This document shows, piece by piece, positions 36,031 to 45,550 of a stretch of DNA of 64,000 bases. Below the pieces are notes generated by a model. It saw only the letters and a list, made by a program, of their open reading frames with translations. It was not told the DNA's origin and did no database searches. The translations under genes and the position numbers were made by a program. Positions within the stretch are counted from its first letter, which is position 1; the number at the start of each line of letters is the position of its first letter. Origin of the DNA: Caballeronia cordobensis (GTDB lineage: Bacteria > Pseudomonadota > Gammaproteobacteria > Burkholderiales > Burkholderiaceae); the NCBI RefSeq assembly GCF_001544575.2, contig NZ_FCNY02000002.1, positions 248,001-312,000 on the forward strand. Direction: 5' to 3'.

Positions 36031-36711
36031 ATGATCGCTTTCGAGGAGTTGCTCGCCGTCGCGTACAAGAAGGAGCGCTTGCAGAGCCGCCGGCTCGCCA
36101 GGGGCGCGTCGATTTCCGAGCACGCGGCCCTCGTCAGGACACTGCAAAAGGCCGCGGGCGAGCAGTCTTTGCAAGATTTGATCGATGCGCGCCGCGCCGG
36201 GCAAGACCGCCATGCGGATGCGTTGCGCGCAAGAGAGACGCGGCGCGCCGAACGCGTCGACGAGGCGAAGCGGCACAGGCATCGCGTCGAGACAGAGGGA
36301 TGGCGCGGCTGGTTCGACGGCTCGGCGCTGCCCAATCCGGGGCGGCTCGGCATCGGCGGCGTGCTGGTCGGGCCGCTCGGCGCGACGGTCGAGATCAGCG
36401 CCGCAATGGGCACCGGCGACAGCAGCGCGGCGGAATATCTCGCGCTCATCGCGCTGCTTGAAGCGGCGCTGCGCGAAGGCGCCGCCGATATCGTGATGTA
36501 TGGCGACAGCCGCGTCGTCATCGACGACATGAACGCGCCGCAGAACGCGGGCATCCGTTCACTCGCGCATCACGCCGCGCGCGCCCGCGCGCTCATCGCG
36601 CGAATCGGCGATGTACGGCTGCAGTGGGTGCCGCGTGCGCGCAACGTCCGCGCGGACGAGCTGTCCCGCGCGGCGCTCGAATCCACCGGCGCGGCCGCTG
36701 AAGCGGCGTGA
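36031..36711 (+). CDS. RNase H-like protein with N-terminal extension
   Basis: This is a 226-residue protein. Residues 93-210 form an RNase HI-type domain with the acidic active site Asp96, Glu135, Asp159 and Asp209. The first about 90 residues are a charged helical extension not found in minimal RNase HI. Related stand-alone domains are annotated as reverse-transcriptase-like or RVT_3. It may degrade RNA in RNA:DNA hybrids. It is convergent with the SDR gene (18-base gap). Confidence 0.75.
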   Translation: MIAFEELLAVAYKKERLQSRRLARGASISEHAALVRTLQKAAGEQSLQDLIDARRAGQDRHADALRARETRRAERVDEAKRHRHRVETEGWRGWFDGSALPNPGRLGIGGVLVGPLGATVEISAAMGTGDSSAAEYLALIALLEAALREGAADIVMYGDSRVVIDDMNAPQNAGIRSLAHHAARARALIARIGDVRLQWVPRARNVRADELSRAALESTGAAAEAA

Positions 36712-36729
36712 AGCCGGTACGAGACGCCG

Positions 36730-37473
36730 TCACGTCAAATCACGGACGTCCGCCGTCGGCGTGTCGCCGAACGCATCGCTCAACAGATAATCGACCACCT
36801 TGCGCGCCGACGCCTCCGGCGTCGCTAGCTGACCGTCGCGCTTCAGGGCGTCGAAGCGTTCGCGCATCGGAAAGCGCGCGAGATCGGCGCCGCGGATTTC
36901 CGCCTGCATGTCGGTATCGACGACGCCCGGCGCGACGCTGCAGATGCGCAGCGCGCGGTTGCCGTCGAGCGCGACCGCGCGCGCGTGATGATCGAGCGCC
37001 GCTTTGGTCGCGCAGTAGACGCTCCATCCCGGATACGCGTTGCGCGCCGCGCCGCTGGAAATATGGACGATGCGCGTATCCGCCGCCTGCGCGCCGGCCT
37101 GAACGACGGCGGCCGCGAGCGCCATCGGCGCGGCCACGTTCACGCTGACCGCGCGCGCGACGGCCGCCGGGTCCTGATCCGCGAGGCTGCCGACCGGCGC
37201 GAGCAAACCCGCATTGTTGACGAGCACAACGCGCTCTGCTCCCGACAGGAAGCGAGGCAAGGTGTCGCCCGCCAGCCATTCGGTGAGCCGCGTCAGGTCG
37301 GCGAGATCGAATTCGACTTCGTGCAGCTTGCCGGGATGACGCGCGGCGAGCTCGGGATTGCGCGTGCGGGAGATCGCGAGTACGTCCGCGCCTGCTTCGA
37401 GCAGCAGGCGGGCGAGCGCGGCGCCGAGCCCGCGAGTGTGACCTGTGAGGATGGCGCGAATCGGGAGAGACAT
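36730..37473 (-). CDS. SDR-family oxidoreductase
   Basis: This is a 247-residue short-chain dehydrogenase/reductase. The cofactor motif TGHTRGLG is at the start, NNAG in the middle, and the catalytic Ser/Tyr/Lys set reads HISSGAARNAYPGWSVYCATK. The substrate is not predictable. It is most like benzil- or sepiapterin-type reductases by eye. NADPH is likely, given the basic residues after the glycine motif. Confidence 0.85.
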   Translation of the reverse strand: MSLPIRAILTGHTRGLGAALARLLLEAGADVLAISRTRNPELAARHPGKLHEVEFDLADLTRLTEWLAGDTLPRFLSGAERVVLVNNAGLLAPVGSLADQDPAAVARAVSVNVAAPMALAAAVVQAGAQAADTRIVHISSGAARNAYPGWSVYCATKAALDHHARAVALDGNRALRICSVAPGVVDTDMQAEIRGADLARFPMRERFDALKRDGQLATPEASARKVVDYLLSDAFGDTPTADVRDLT

Positions 37474-37634
37474 GGGCGTGACCGGGTTGGGTTGGCTGAA
37501 GGCGCCTCGATTCTAGCGGCAAGCTCGCGCGCACGCCGGCTACGCTCAAGCGCGCGGATTCGGCAAGCTGAAACGTTTGGCAGACGGTCGTTCGTTGGTT
37601 CCGGGACACAGAAAGGCGCGGACGCGTTTTTTTG

Positions 37635-37663
37635 ACTGACAAGCCCCGTCACAGAACTGACAA
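37635..37663 (+). promoter_or_regulatory. Direct repeats upstream of the porin
   Basis: ACTGACAA occurs at 37635-37642 and 37656-37663, 21 bases apart (two DNA turns), within the region that should hold the porin promoter (TTTTTTTGACTGACAAG). It is a candidate regulator site. No known regulator is assigned. Confidence 0.35.
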
Positions 37664-37696
37664 TCTTTCCTGAGCCGAGAACTGCCGGAGACTTAC

Positions 37697-38857
37697 ATGC
37701 CAATCCGCCCGAGAGCGAACCGAACCGCGCCGATGACTTCCGAAAGCGCGCGCGTCGCCGGACGCACGCTCCCGGTATCGATGACCCTGCTCGCGACGCT
37801 CATCGGCATGCCGGCGGCGGCTTACGCGCAAAGTTCGGTGCAGCTGTACGGCGAGCTCGACGCGGGTCTCGCCTACGTCAACAATGTGGGCGGGCATTCG
37901 CAATATCGCCTGACGTCGGGCACGATCGACGGCAGCTACTGGGGCCTGCAAGGGTCCGAGGATCTGGGCGGCGGCGCGCGCGCGATCTTTCGTCTGGAGC
38001 GCGGCCTCTCGGTCGCGACGGGCGAGGGCATCAACGATCATCCGATGTATGTCGGCATCGGCAGCGACAAGCTCGGCACCGTCACGTTCGGTCATCAATA
38101 CGACTCGATCCACGATTATTTCCAGACCTTCACGCTGACCGGCACCACCGGTGGCACGGCCTTCGCGCACGTGCTCGACAACGACAACGCGAACAACTCG
38201 TTCCTCGCCGCGAACTCCGTCAAGTACACGAGCGCGACCTACGGCGGCTTCAGCTTCGGCGGCCTGTACGCGTTTTCGAATCAGGCAGGCGCGTTTTCGA
38301 ACAATCGCGCATACAGCGTCGGGGCGAGCTACTCGGCAGGCTCGTTCAACGCAGGCGCCGCGTATCTGCACAACAACGGCCGCGGCAACACGACGAGCGG
38401 CGCCTACGATTCGCTCACGCTGCCCGGCCCGGCCAACACCGTCTTCAACGCGAACGTGCAGCGGCAGAACACGTTCGGCGTCGGCGCGAGCTACGAACTC
38501 GGCGAATTCACGCTGAGCGGCGCGTTTTCCCGCGCGATCAACGCAGGCGTGACCGATGCCGATACGGGCGAAGCGATGCCGTCGCTCGCGCTCAACAACT
38601 ACGAGATCAACGGCATTTACAAGCTCACGCCCGCGATCGTGCTCGCCGGCATGTACGTGTACACCAACGGCGGCGGCGCGCACTGGCACGAGGGCGGGCT
38701 GCAGGTGGACTATCTGCTGTCCAAGCGCACGGATGTCTATGTCGAGTCGATCTATCAGCGCGCGTCCTCGGGCGCGCCGGCCGTGATCAATACCAACGAT
38801 CCGTCGAGCGGCCGCAATCAGCTGATGTTGAGCACGGGCATCCGTCATCGTTTCTGA
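37697..38857 (+). CDS. Gram-negative porin (OmpC-like)
   Basis: This is a 386-residue outer-membrane porin. The signal peptide ends near AYAQSSVQLYGELDAGL, the standard Burkholderia porin start. Repeating amphipathic beta-strands follow, and the C-terminal residue is Phe (IRHRF), which is needed for barrel insertion. It forms a trimeric general-diffusion channel. The N-terminal signal is longer than usual, with a basic stretch (MPIRPRANRTAP) before the core, so a start at a later Met is possible. Confidence 0.88.
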   Translation: MPIRPRANRTAPMTSESARVAGRTLPVSMTLLATLIGMPAAAYAQSSVQLYGELDAGLAYVNNVGGHSQYRLTSGTIDGSYWGLQGSEDLGGGARAIFRLERGLSVATGEGINDHPMYVGIGSDKLGTVTFGHQYDSIHDYFQTFTLTGTTGGTAFAHVLDNDNANNSFLAANSVKYTSATYGGFSFGGLYAFSNQAGAFSNNRAYSVGASYSAGSFNAGAAYLHNNGRGNTTSGAYDSLTLPGPANTVFNANVQRQNTFGVGASYELGEFTLSGAFSRAINAGVTDADTGEAMPSLALNNYEINGIYKLTPAIVLAGMYVYTNGGGAHWHEGGLQVDYLLSKRTDVYVESIYQRASSGAPAVINTNDPSSGRNQLMLSTGIRHRF

Positions 38858-38923
38858 CGCTTTTGTGGACACGCCGCGCGTGCTAACTTGACGGTCTCGC
38901 TTCAGCCGGTCCGCAGGTGTCCC

Positions 38924-39556
38924 ATGTCGCTCCAGACCTTCTCGCTTTTCCTGCCCGCGTGCTTCGCCATCAATATGGCTTTCGGGCCGAACAACGTGCT
39001 GTCGCTATCAAATGGGGCGCGCGAGGGCGTGCGCGCTTCGGTGCTGGCGGCGTTCGGGCGGATCGTCGCATTCGCGATCATGATCGCCATTGCTGGGCTT
39101 GGGCTCGGCGCGTTGCTGCTCGCGTCGCAGTCACTCTTTACCGCGATCAAGTTCGCGGGTGCCGCGTATCTCGTCTGGATCGGCGTGAAGCTGATCCGTT
39201 CGGGGCCGTCGCTCGTCGTGAAGGAAGAGGGCGGCGCGCGCGGGCCGGTAAGCCTCGCGCGGCTCACGAAGCAGGAATTCTGGGTCGCGGCCGGCAACCC
39301 GAAAGCGATTCTCGTCTTCACGGCGTTCTTCCCGCAATTCGTCGACAGCAGCGCCTACGCGACGAGCTTCGCGATTCTGGGCGCGACGTTCCTGCTGCTC
39401 GAACTGGTGGCGATCTTCATCTATGCCGCGCTCGGCGCGCGCCTGGGAACGCTGTCGCGCGGCGCGCGCGGCTTCACCTGGTTCAATCGGGTAAGCGGCG
39501 CACTCATGATCGGCTTCGGTGTGATGCTGGCGTTCGTGCGACGGCCGGCGAGCTGA
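38924..39556 (+). CDS. LysE-family exporter
   Basis: This is a 210-residue membrane protein of the LysE/RhtB family with about six helices and the N-terminal FGPNNVLSLSNGAREGVRAS motif. Members export amino acids, homoserine lactones or cations. The start is ATG 38924 (MSLQTFSLF), and an upstream frame would add non-hydrophobic residues. The neighbours (porin, POT transporter) do not indicate the substrate. Confidence 0.85.
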   Translation: MSLQTFSLFLPACFAINMAFGPNNVLSLSNGAREGVRASVLAAFGRIVAFAIMIAIAGLGLGALLLASQSLFTAIKFAGAAYLVWIGVKLIRSGPSLVVKEEGGARGPVSLARLTKQEFWVAAGNPKAILVFTAFFPQFVDSSAYATSFAILGATFLLLELVAIFIYAALGARLGTLSRGARGFTWFNRVSGALMIGFGVMLAFVRRPAS

Positions 39557-39759
39557 ATTCGCGCACGGCGCAATCGAGATAATCGCAAGAATTATTACGT
39601 TGACGGATAGTCGCCGCATATTTGCGGGCGAGCAAGATAGCGGTTGCTGGTTTGCGATAATCGCGCCTTCGTCGCGCAAAATCGATGTTTCGCTTATTAG
39701 TGCATTCAGCGCTTTGAAGCACACCGATTCGCTTATCGCTGTTTGAAGGATCTTCTCCG

Positions 39760-41280
39760 ATGCATACTCACTCGTCCGGCGGCACGCAGACGCGCTCGTT
39801 CACGACCGTCTTCCTGATCGAAATGTGGGAGCGCTTCGGCTATTACGGCATGGCCGCGCTGCTCGTGCTTTTCATGGTCGATCAGATCGGTTTCGCCGAC
39901 GACCGCGCCAATCTGACCTGGGGCGCTTTCACGGCGCTCGTGTTCTCCGCGCCGTCGATCGGCGGCTGGATCGGCGACAAGGTGCTCGGCGCGCGCCGCA
40001 CCATGACCGCGGGCGCAATCGTTCTCGCGCTCGGCTATCTGATGCTCGCGCTGCCGGTCAACACGCTCGGCTTCATGTATGCGTCGCTTGGCGTGATCGT
40101 CGTCGGCAACGGGCTGTTCAAGTCGAACGCGGCGAATCTCGTGCGCCGCATCTACGAGGGTGACGACGCGCGCATCGACAGCGCGTTCACGATTTACTAC
40201 ATGGCCGTGAACATCGGCTCGACCTTTTCGATGCTCGCGACGCCGTGGATCAAGGACCATTGGGGCTGGCACGCCGCGTTCGCCGTCTGCGGCGGCGGCA
40301 TGGTGCTCGGCCTGCTCAACTTCGCGGTGATGCGCCGCACGCTCGCGCGCATCGGCTCCGCGCCGGACGATCAGCCGATCCGCTGGAAGGCCGTGATCGC
40401 GGTCGCGGCGGGCGGCATTGCACTCGCCGTCGCGACGGTCTTCATTCTGGAACACAAGGCGGTGGCCGTCGCCTGCGTGTATGCGGCCGGTATCGCGATT
40501 CTCGCGATCTTCGGCTACATGCTCAGGAAATGCGATCCGGGCGAGCGCTCGGGCCTCATCGCGGCGCTGATCCTGACGCTTCAGGTCATCCTGTTCTTTG
40601 TGTTCTATCAGCAGATGTCGACGTCGCTGACGCTGTTCGCGTTGCGCAACGTCGATCCGTCGTTTTCGGTCGGCGGCGTGGAATTGTTCACGTGGAGCGC
40701 GGCGCAGTTTCAGGCGCTCAATCCGATCTGGATCATGTTGCTGAGCCCGATACTCGCGTTCGTTTATACGCGGCAGGCACGGCGCGGCCGCGACATTCCG
40801 GTGGCCGCGAAGTATGCGCTGGGCTTCGTCGTCGTGGCGATCGGCTTCTTCGTGTTCAGTGCGAGCGGGCGCTATGCCGTGGACGGGCGCGTGTCGTCTT
40901 GGTTCATGGTGGCGGGGTATGGCCTGTATTCGCTTGGCGAGCTGCTCGTGTCGGGTCTCGGTCTCGCGATGATCGCGCGCTATGTGCCCGCCCGCATGAG
41001 CGGCTTCATGATGGGCGCGTATTTCGTCGCGACGGGCGTGTCACAGTATCTCGGCAGCGTCGTCGCCAACTTCGCGCGGATGCCGTTGGGCAACCTCGAA
41101 GCGGTTCAATCGCTGCCGCTCTACACGCAACTGTTCTTCGGGCTCGGCTGGCTCGCGACGGGCGGCGCGGTTGTCGCCATCGTGCTGCTGCCGCTGCTTG
41201 GAAGGCTGTCGCGGGCGCATCAGCGCGCGGTGGAGGAGGCGCTCAACGCGACGCCGCCGCTGGGTACAAAAAGCGTTTGA
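39760..41280 (+). CDS. POT-family di/tripeptide transporter
   Basis: This is a 506-residue proton-coupled oligopeptide transporter of the Dtp/YjdL type with about 12-14 hydrophobic helices. The early POT signature is visible (FLIEMWERFGYYGM, with the ExxER motif). The GAFTALVFSAPSIGGWIGDK segment and the FKSNAANLVRRIYEG segment are also characteristic. It imports di- and tripeptides. Its stop codon overlaps the tRNA-fMet -35 element. Confidence 0.88.
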   Translation: MHTHSSGGTQTRSFTTVFLIEMWERFGYYGMAALLVLFMVDQIGFADDRANLTWGAFTALVFSAPSIGGWIGDKVLGARRTMTAGAIVLALGYLMLALPVNTLGFMYASLGVIVVGNGLFKSNAANLVRRIYEGDDARIDSAFTIYYMAVNIGSTFSMLATPWIKDHWGWHAAFAVCGGGMVLGLLNFAVMRRTLARIGSAPDDQPIRWKAVIAVAAGGIALAVATVFILEHKAVAVACVYAAGIAILAIFGYMLRKCDPGERSGLIAALILTLQVILFFVFYQQMSTSLTLFALRNVDPSFSVGGVELFTWSAAQFQALNPIWIMLLSPILAFVYTRQARRGRDIPVAAKYALGFVVVAIGFFVFSASGRYAVDGRVSSWFMVAGYGLYSLGELLVSGLGLAMIARYVPARMSGFMMGAYFVATGVSQYLGSVVANFARMPLGNLEAVQSLPLYTQLFFGLGWLATGGAVVAIVLLPLLGRLSRAHQRAVEEALNATPPLGTKSV

Positions 41281-41306
41281 CGTTCGGGAATAGTTCAGTC
41301 TATAAT
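41277..41306 (+). promoter_or_regulatory. Promoter of tRNA-fMet
   Basis: TTGACG (41277-41282) and TATAAT (41301-41306) are 18 bases apart, close to the sigma-70 consensus. The -35 overlaps the stop codon of the peptide transporter. Confidence 0.75.
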
Positions 41307-41319
41307 TCAATTCTTCAGA

Positions 41320-41396
<77 letters not shown>

Positions 41397-41407
41397 AATC
41401 ATCAAGC

Positions 41408-41440
41408 AAAGAGCCCGGTTCAGCCGGGCTCTTTGCTTTT
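41408..41440 (+). terminator. Terminator after tRNA-fMet
   Basis: The stem AAAGAGCCCGG (41408-41418) / CCGGGCTCTTT (41424-41434) is followed by GCTTTT. It lies 11 bases after the tRNA. Confidence 0.85.
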
Positions 41441-41540
41441 GTGCGTGGGTTTTGCGAGGTTCGTGAGCCGTTGCGCTCCATATAGGTCTCGTCCCTCGCG
41501 GAAGCCTATTCAGGCCTCCCAAAAATCACACCCCCAACAC

Positions 41541-41580
41541 AAAAAGCCCGCATGAGCTTCCACTCACACAGGCTTCATGC
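41541..41580 (-). terminator. Terminator of rpsU
   Basis: On the - strand, AAGCC...GGCTT and an inner GTGAG/CTCAT stem form a hairpin that runs into TTTTT. It lies about 150 bases after rpsU. The gap 41441-41733 holds no other gene I can see. Confidence 0.55.
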
Positions 41581-41733
41581 AATCTTGCCAACTATCATCG
41601 ATGGGGCGCGCAACCGAAAGTGCGCACATCCGCGAGCTTTCGCGCGACCTGCACGCGAAACCGCGACCCGACCGATCTCAGGTTGCGATGCCGATTTCTT
41701 TCCGACAAACGAGGGCAGTGCGCCCCGCGTCGA

Positions 41734-41946
41734 TCAATAGAACTTCTTCGGCAGTTGCGCGCGACGGATCTGCTTGCGCAGACGAGCAACAGCAGCAGCT
41801 TTCTTGCGCTTGCGCTCGGTGGTCGGCTTCTCATAAGCCATGCGCGACTTGAGTTCTTGAATCAGGCCCGTGCGTTCGACGGTACGGCGAAAACGACGCA
41901 TGGCGACGTCGAAAGGCTCGTTCTCTTTCAACAGTACTTTAGTCAT
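41734..41946 (-). CDS. rpsU: Ribosomal protein bS21
   Basis: This 70-residue small-subunit protein is needed for translation initiation contacts. The conserved start [20 protein letters not shown] and the basic C-terminus ([20 protein letters not shown]) are typical. ATG 41946 is certain because the family begins there. A TACAAT on the - strand near 41994-41999 may be its -10. Burkholderia genomes often carry more than one rpsU copy. Confidence 0.95.
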   Translation of the reverse strand: MTKVLLKENEPFDVAMRRFRRTVERTGLIQELKSRMAYEKPTTERKRKKAAAVARLRKQIRRAQLPKKFY

Positions 41947-42118
41947 TGAAATCTCGGTTGATCTGGCCCTGCCAGAATTTAGGGCAAAGCGCAATTGTAC
42001 ACTTTTTGAGAGTCACCCTGCACGCACTTTGTACGGAAACATGCGCATGCGGACTCGGGAATCACATCGTAGGTCGTTGAATCAAGACGACAATCCCCAA
42101 ATACCCGCGTCCGCGGGC

Positions 42119-42454
42119 TCAGAACCCGCGCGAGCGGGCCGGGCGCACGGGCGGCGCGGCCTCGCGCGTTTCCGGCTGATCGATCGTCACGTCCGAGCGC
42201 GCCAGCGCGACGCACGGCAGAATCCAACCCTCGGCCTTTTCCTCGGCGGTGAGCCCCGGCCATTCGACGCGATAGGCGATCTCGCCATTGACCAGCCGGC
42301 ACATACAGGCGCGGCACGTGCCGTTGCGGCACGAGCGCGGCAACGACAGCCCCGCGCGCAACGCCGCTTCGAGCAGCGTCGCGCCGTCGCTCACCGCGAC
42401 GAAATGCCCGGCCGGCTCGATGATCAGCGCGAACGCGCGCGCATCGTCGCTCAT
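42119..42454 (-). CDS. [2Fe-2S] ferredoxin-like protein
   Basis: This is a 111-residue plant-type [2Fe-2S] ferredoxin. The cluster motif CRNGTCRAC (Cys-x4-Cys-x2-Cys) and a distal LPC supply four Cys. It begins at ATG 42454, which overlaps the stop of yigZ by 4 bases (coupled). The partner reductase or hydroxylase is unknown. Confidence 0.85.
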   Translation of the reverse strand: MSDDARAFALIIEPAGHFVAVSDGATLLEAALRAGLSLPRSCRNGTCRACMCRLVNGEIAYRVEWPGLTAEEKAEGWILPCVALARSDVTIDQPETREAAPPVRPARSRGF

Positions 42455-43044
42455 GCCTGAACCTCGACGCCCGCGCGGCCGTTGGTGAGATCGCGCAATT
42501 CGGCGGCCGCCGGCTCGCGTGCGGCGGCGGCCATCCGCGCAACGAGGCGCACGGTCATCCCGTATTCGCTTTGCACGAGTTCGGCATCGTGCTGCTCGAT
42601 CCATCGGCGCACGCGCGCTTCGTCGGCGTAGTCGATTTCGATGCTGATGAGCCCGCGCTCGATCCGCTCGACGCGTTCGGCCCGCTGCATCGCGCTCGCG
42701 ATCGCATCGGTGTAGGCGCGCACGAGGCCGCCCGCGCCCAGCTTGATGCCGCCGTAGTAGCGCACGACGGCGGCCAGCACGCCATCGACTTCGTGATGCC
42801 GCAGCACTTCGAGAATCGGCCGCCCGGCGGTGCCGGAAGGCTCGCCGTCGTCGGACATGCCCGACTGTCCGCCCGCGAGCAGCGCCCAGCAGACGTGCGT
42901 CGCGGCCGGATGCTCGGCGCGCAGGCGTTCGAGCTCGCGCATGGCTTCATCGCGATTGGCGACGGGAATCGCGAGCGCGATGAACCGGCTCTTGCGAATG
43001 TCGATTTCAGCGCTGACGGAAGAGGCGAGGGTATAGGTCGGCAA
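42451..43044 (-). CDS. yigZ: YigZ/IMPACT-family protein
   Basis: This is a 197-residue protein from TTG 43044 (LPTYTLASSV). The conserved YigZ core is present: KSRFIALAIPV, CWALLAGGQSGMSDDGEPSG, RYYGGIKLGAGGLVRAY. Family members are structurally related to translation-factor domains. Their function is not settled. The longer upstream frame lacks homology. The TTG start is chosen because the family normally begins just here (length about 200), though a ribosome site is weak. Confidence 0.8.
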   Translation of the reverse strand: MPTYTLASSVSAEIDIRKSRFIALAIPVANRDEAMRELERLRAEHPAATHVCWALLAGGQSGMSDDGEPSGTAGRPILEVLRHHEVDGVLAAVVRYYGGIKLGAGGLVRAYTDAIASAMQRAERVERIERGLISIEIDYADEARVRRWIEQHDAELVQSEYGMTVRLVARMAAAAREPAAAELRDLTNGRAGVEVQA

Positions 43045-43099
43045 GGCTCGAAGGGCTCGGAAACGCGTAAGGCAAAGATCGAATCTTATCGAAGCGGCG

Positions 43100-43633
43100 T
43101 CAGGACGCACCGAGCGCGCGCTGCATCAGCACGGAATCGACCCATCGGCCATGCTTGAAGCCGACGCGGCGCAGCACGCCGACATGCTCGAAGCCGAGCC
43201 GCGCATGCAGCGCGATCGATGCGGCGTTGCCGCTGTTGCCGATCACGGCGATCATCTGCCGCCACGGGCCGCGCTCGCATCGTTCGATGAGCGATTGCAT
43301 TAGCGCGAGACCGATGCCGCGCCCGCCGTGGCCATCGGCGACATAAACCGAATCCTCGATCGTATGCCGGTAAGCCGAGCGCGGCCGGTACGCCGACGCA
43401 TACGCGTAGCCCGCCACCGCGCCGTCGAGTTCGGCGACGAGATACGGCAAGCCCGCCGCGGCAATCGCCGCATGCCGCGCGCGCATGTCGTCGGCGGAAG
43501 GCGCGGTCTCCTCGAAGGTCGCGAGCGCGTGCTCGACGTAATGCGAATAGATGCGTGCGATGGCGTCGAAGTCGCCGGAAGCGGCGTCGCGAACGAGAAG
43601 GCGAGGGCGATCGTGTGAAGCCATGTCTGTCAT
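43100..43633 (-). CDS. GNAT-family N-acetyltransferase
   Basis: This is a 177-residue acetyltransferase similar to phosphinothricin/L-amino-acid N-acetyltransferases. The acetyl-CoA loop GHGGRGIGLALMQSL and the C-terminal substrate strand VLRRVGFKHGRWVDSVLMQR are visible. It may acetylate methionine sulfone-type or amino-acid-like compounds. The start is ATG 43633, with 43624 as alternative. Upstream codons lie in an intergenic region. Confidence 0.8.
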   Translation of the reverse strand: MTDMASHDRPRLLVRDAASGDFDAIARIYSHYVEHALATFEETAPSADDMRARHAAIAAAGLPYLVAELDGAVAGYAYASAYRPRSAYRHTIEDSVYVADGHGGRGIGLALMQSLIERCERGPWRQMIAVIGNSGNAASIALHARLGFEHVGVLRRVGFKHGRWVDSVLMQRALGAS

Positions 43634-43899
43634 GCGGAGGGAGTTAAGCGCGGTTTCTGGTCTGGCAATTTTCGCACGGTGCGCGAACGGCAAAAAAAGC
43701 TTCGGCGGGCCGTGCGGAAACCCACCAACGCGCCTAGCTTTCGGGCAAAGAAAACGTTGAATCGGGCGATGCGCGGCCCCTACACTAAGTCGTTTGTCCG
43801 AGACTGCGCGAGGGGCGGCGCGAACGAGGCCGACGGCGTCGGGCAGGAAACGAAAAAACGTGCGCGCGACATGCCTCGCGCCGCGGTCCATAACAGGCA

Positions 43900-45501
43900 A
43901 TGAACAATATTCAACGTGGCGCGCTGGCGGCGCTTCTGATCGTCATCGTTTTGATTGCGGCGCTCGCGCCGGCGGGGATCGGCTTTTTGTTCGCGCAGCG
44001 CAGCCAGCGGCACGAGGAGAGCGAACGCCTCAAAACCGTCGCGAATGCCGCGCTCAATCGCGCCGAAGACGTGACGCGACGCCTGTCCGGCGCGCTCTGG
44101 GAAATCGGCAAGGTGGCGGCCGCGCCGTGTTCGCCGCCGTATCTCGATGCGCTGCGGCGCATCGCGCTCACGCACGAGCAGGTGCGCGATGCCGGCGCTT
44201 ACGATCGCGACGGGCGCTGGCAATGTTCGTCGCTGCTCGGCGCGGTGTCGGCGGGCACGCTCGACGGCCTCACGCTGCCCGCGCCCGACTGGCGCTCGCG
44301 TGACGGCGTGATGGCCTGGTACGGCCTCGCGCGTCTGCCCGGCGGCAAGACCTCGCTCGTGATGGGCCGCGATGGCTTTTACGTCGCCGCCGACCCATCG
44401 CTTTACGTCGACAGTCTCGAATCGCTCGGCGATCCCGCGAGCGGTGTCGGCGTCATCAACACCGAAGTGAGCCGCGTGATCGCGACCACGCCCGCCACCG
44501 ACGCCGCCGCGATTCTCGCGGTGTATCGCACCGCGCGGCGGCCCGCCGCCGCGCCCGCATGCGACTGCCAGCCGTACGTCGTGCGGCGCTCCGCGTCGAT
44601 GCCGCTCGCGGTCGTCGTGAGCGCGCCGCAGCAGAGCTTGCGTCAGCGCGCCCGCGCGCTGCCCTGGGGCTGGTTGCTCGGCGGCCTCGCGGCGGGGCTG
44701 CTGGTCGCGGGCTGGGCGGCGTTTTTCATCGTGCGCAGGCTGTCGCCGCGCGGCCAGCTGAGCGATGCCGTGCGGCGGCATCAGTTCATCGTCGCGTATC
44801 AGCCGATCGTCGATCTCGGCACGCGGCGCTGCGTCGGCGCCGAAGCGCTCGTGCGCTGGAAATACCACGACCGCATTGTGCGGCCCGATCATTTCATTCC
44901 GCTCGCGGAGCATCGCGGGCTGATCCAGGCGATCACCGATCAGGTGCTCGACACGATCCTGCTCGAACTCGGCGAGTTTCTTAAGCGCTACCCGGAGTAC
45001 TACGTGTCGGTGAATCTCTCCGCGCCGGATCTCACGACGCGGCGCTTTCTCGACGTGCTCGGCCCCGCGATCGCGCGACAGGGCGTGCGGCCGCAGCAGA
45101 TCCGCATCGAGGCGACCGAGCGCAGCTTTCTCGACGCCGACGCCGCCAAGGAAGTGATCAGCGCGTTCCGGGACGCGGGCCACGCCGTCTATCTCGACGA
45201 TTTCGGCACCGGCTATTCGAGCCTCTCGCATCTGCAGACGTTTCGCATCGACGGGCTGAAGATCGACAAATCTTTCGTCGATACGATCGGGCAGGACGCG
45301 GCGTCGTCGAGCGTTGCGTCGCATATCATCGACATGGCCGCGACGCTCGACGTGCAGGTGATCGCCGAGGGCATCGAGCGCGAGGAGCAGGCGGTGTATC
45401 TGCATGCGCGCGGCGCGCGCTTCGGGCAGGGCTGGCTCTTCTCGCCACCCCTTTCCGCGGCGGAATTCATCCGCTATGCAGGGAAGACGCGCGGCGCTTG
45501 A
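43900..45501 (+). CDS. CSS-EAL cyclic-di-GMP phosphodiesterase
   Basis: This is a 533-residue membrane protein. Two transmembrane helices (about 8-32 and 255-277) flank a periplasmic CSS domain with Cys77 and the CSS motif at residues 109-111. The cytoplasmic EAL domain starts around 290 with EAL at 314-316, and catalytic residues are visible in NLSAPDL, EATERS, DDFGTGYSSLS, LKIDKSFVD and AEGIE. An intact EAL active site suggests c-di-GMP hydrolysis. In the family, periplasmic disulfide status controls activity and degradation. Confidence 0.88.
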   Translation: MNNIQRGALAALLIVIVLIAALAPAGIGFLFAQRSQRHEESERLKTVANAALNRAEDVTRRLSGALWEIGKVAAAPCSPPYLDALRRIALTHEQVRDAGAYDRDGRWQCSSLLGAVSAGTLDGLTLPAPDWRSRDGVMAWYGLARLPGGKTSLVMGRDGFYVAADPSLYVDSLESLGDPASGVGVINTEVSRVIATTPATDAAAILAVYRTARRPAAAPACDCQPYVVRRSASMPLAVVVSAPQQSLRQRARALPWGWLLGGLAAGLLVAGWAAFFIVRRLSPRGQLSDAVRRHQFIVAYQPIVDLGTRRCVGAEALVRWKYHDRIVRPDHFIPLAEHRGLIQAITDQVLDTILLELGEFLKRYPEYYVSVNLSAPDLTTRRFLDVLGPAIARQGVRPQQIRIEATERSFLDADAAKEVISAFRDAGHAVYLDDFGTGYSSLSHLQTFRIDGLKIDKSFVDTIGQDAASSSVASHIIDMAATLDVQVIAEGIEREEQAVYLHARGARFGQGWLFSPPLSAAEFIRYAGKTRGA

Positions 45502-45550
45502 TCGAGACTGAATCGTCCTTATTTAGGATGTTTCCAGACGAGGCCCGACC

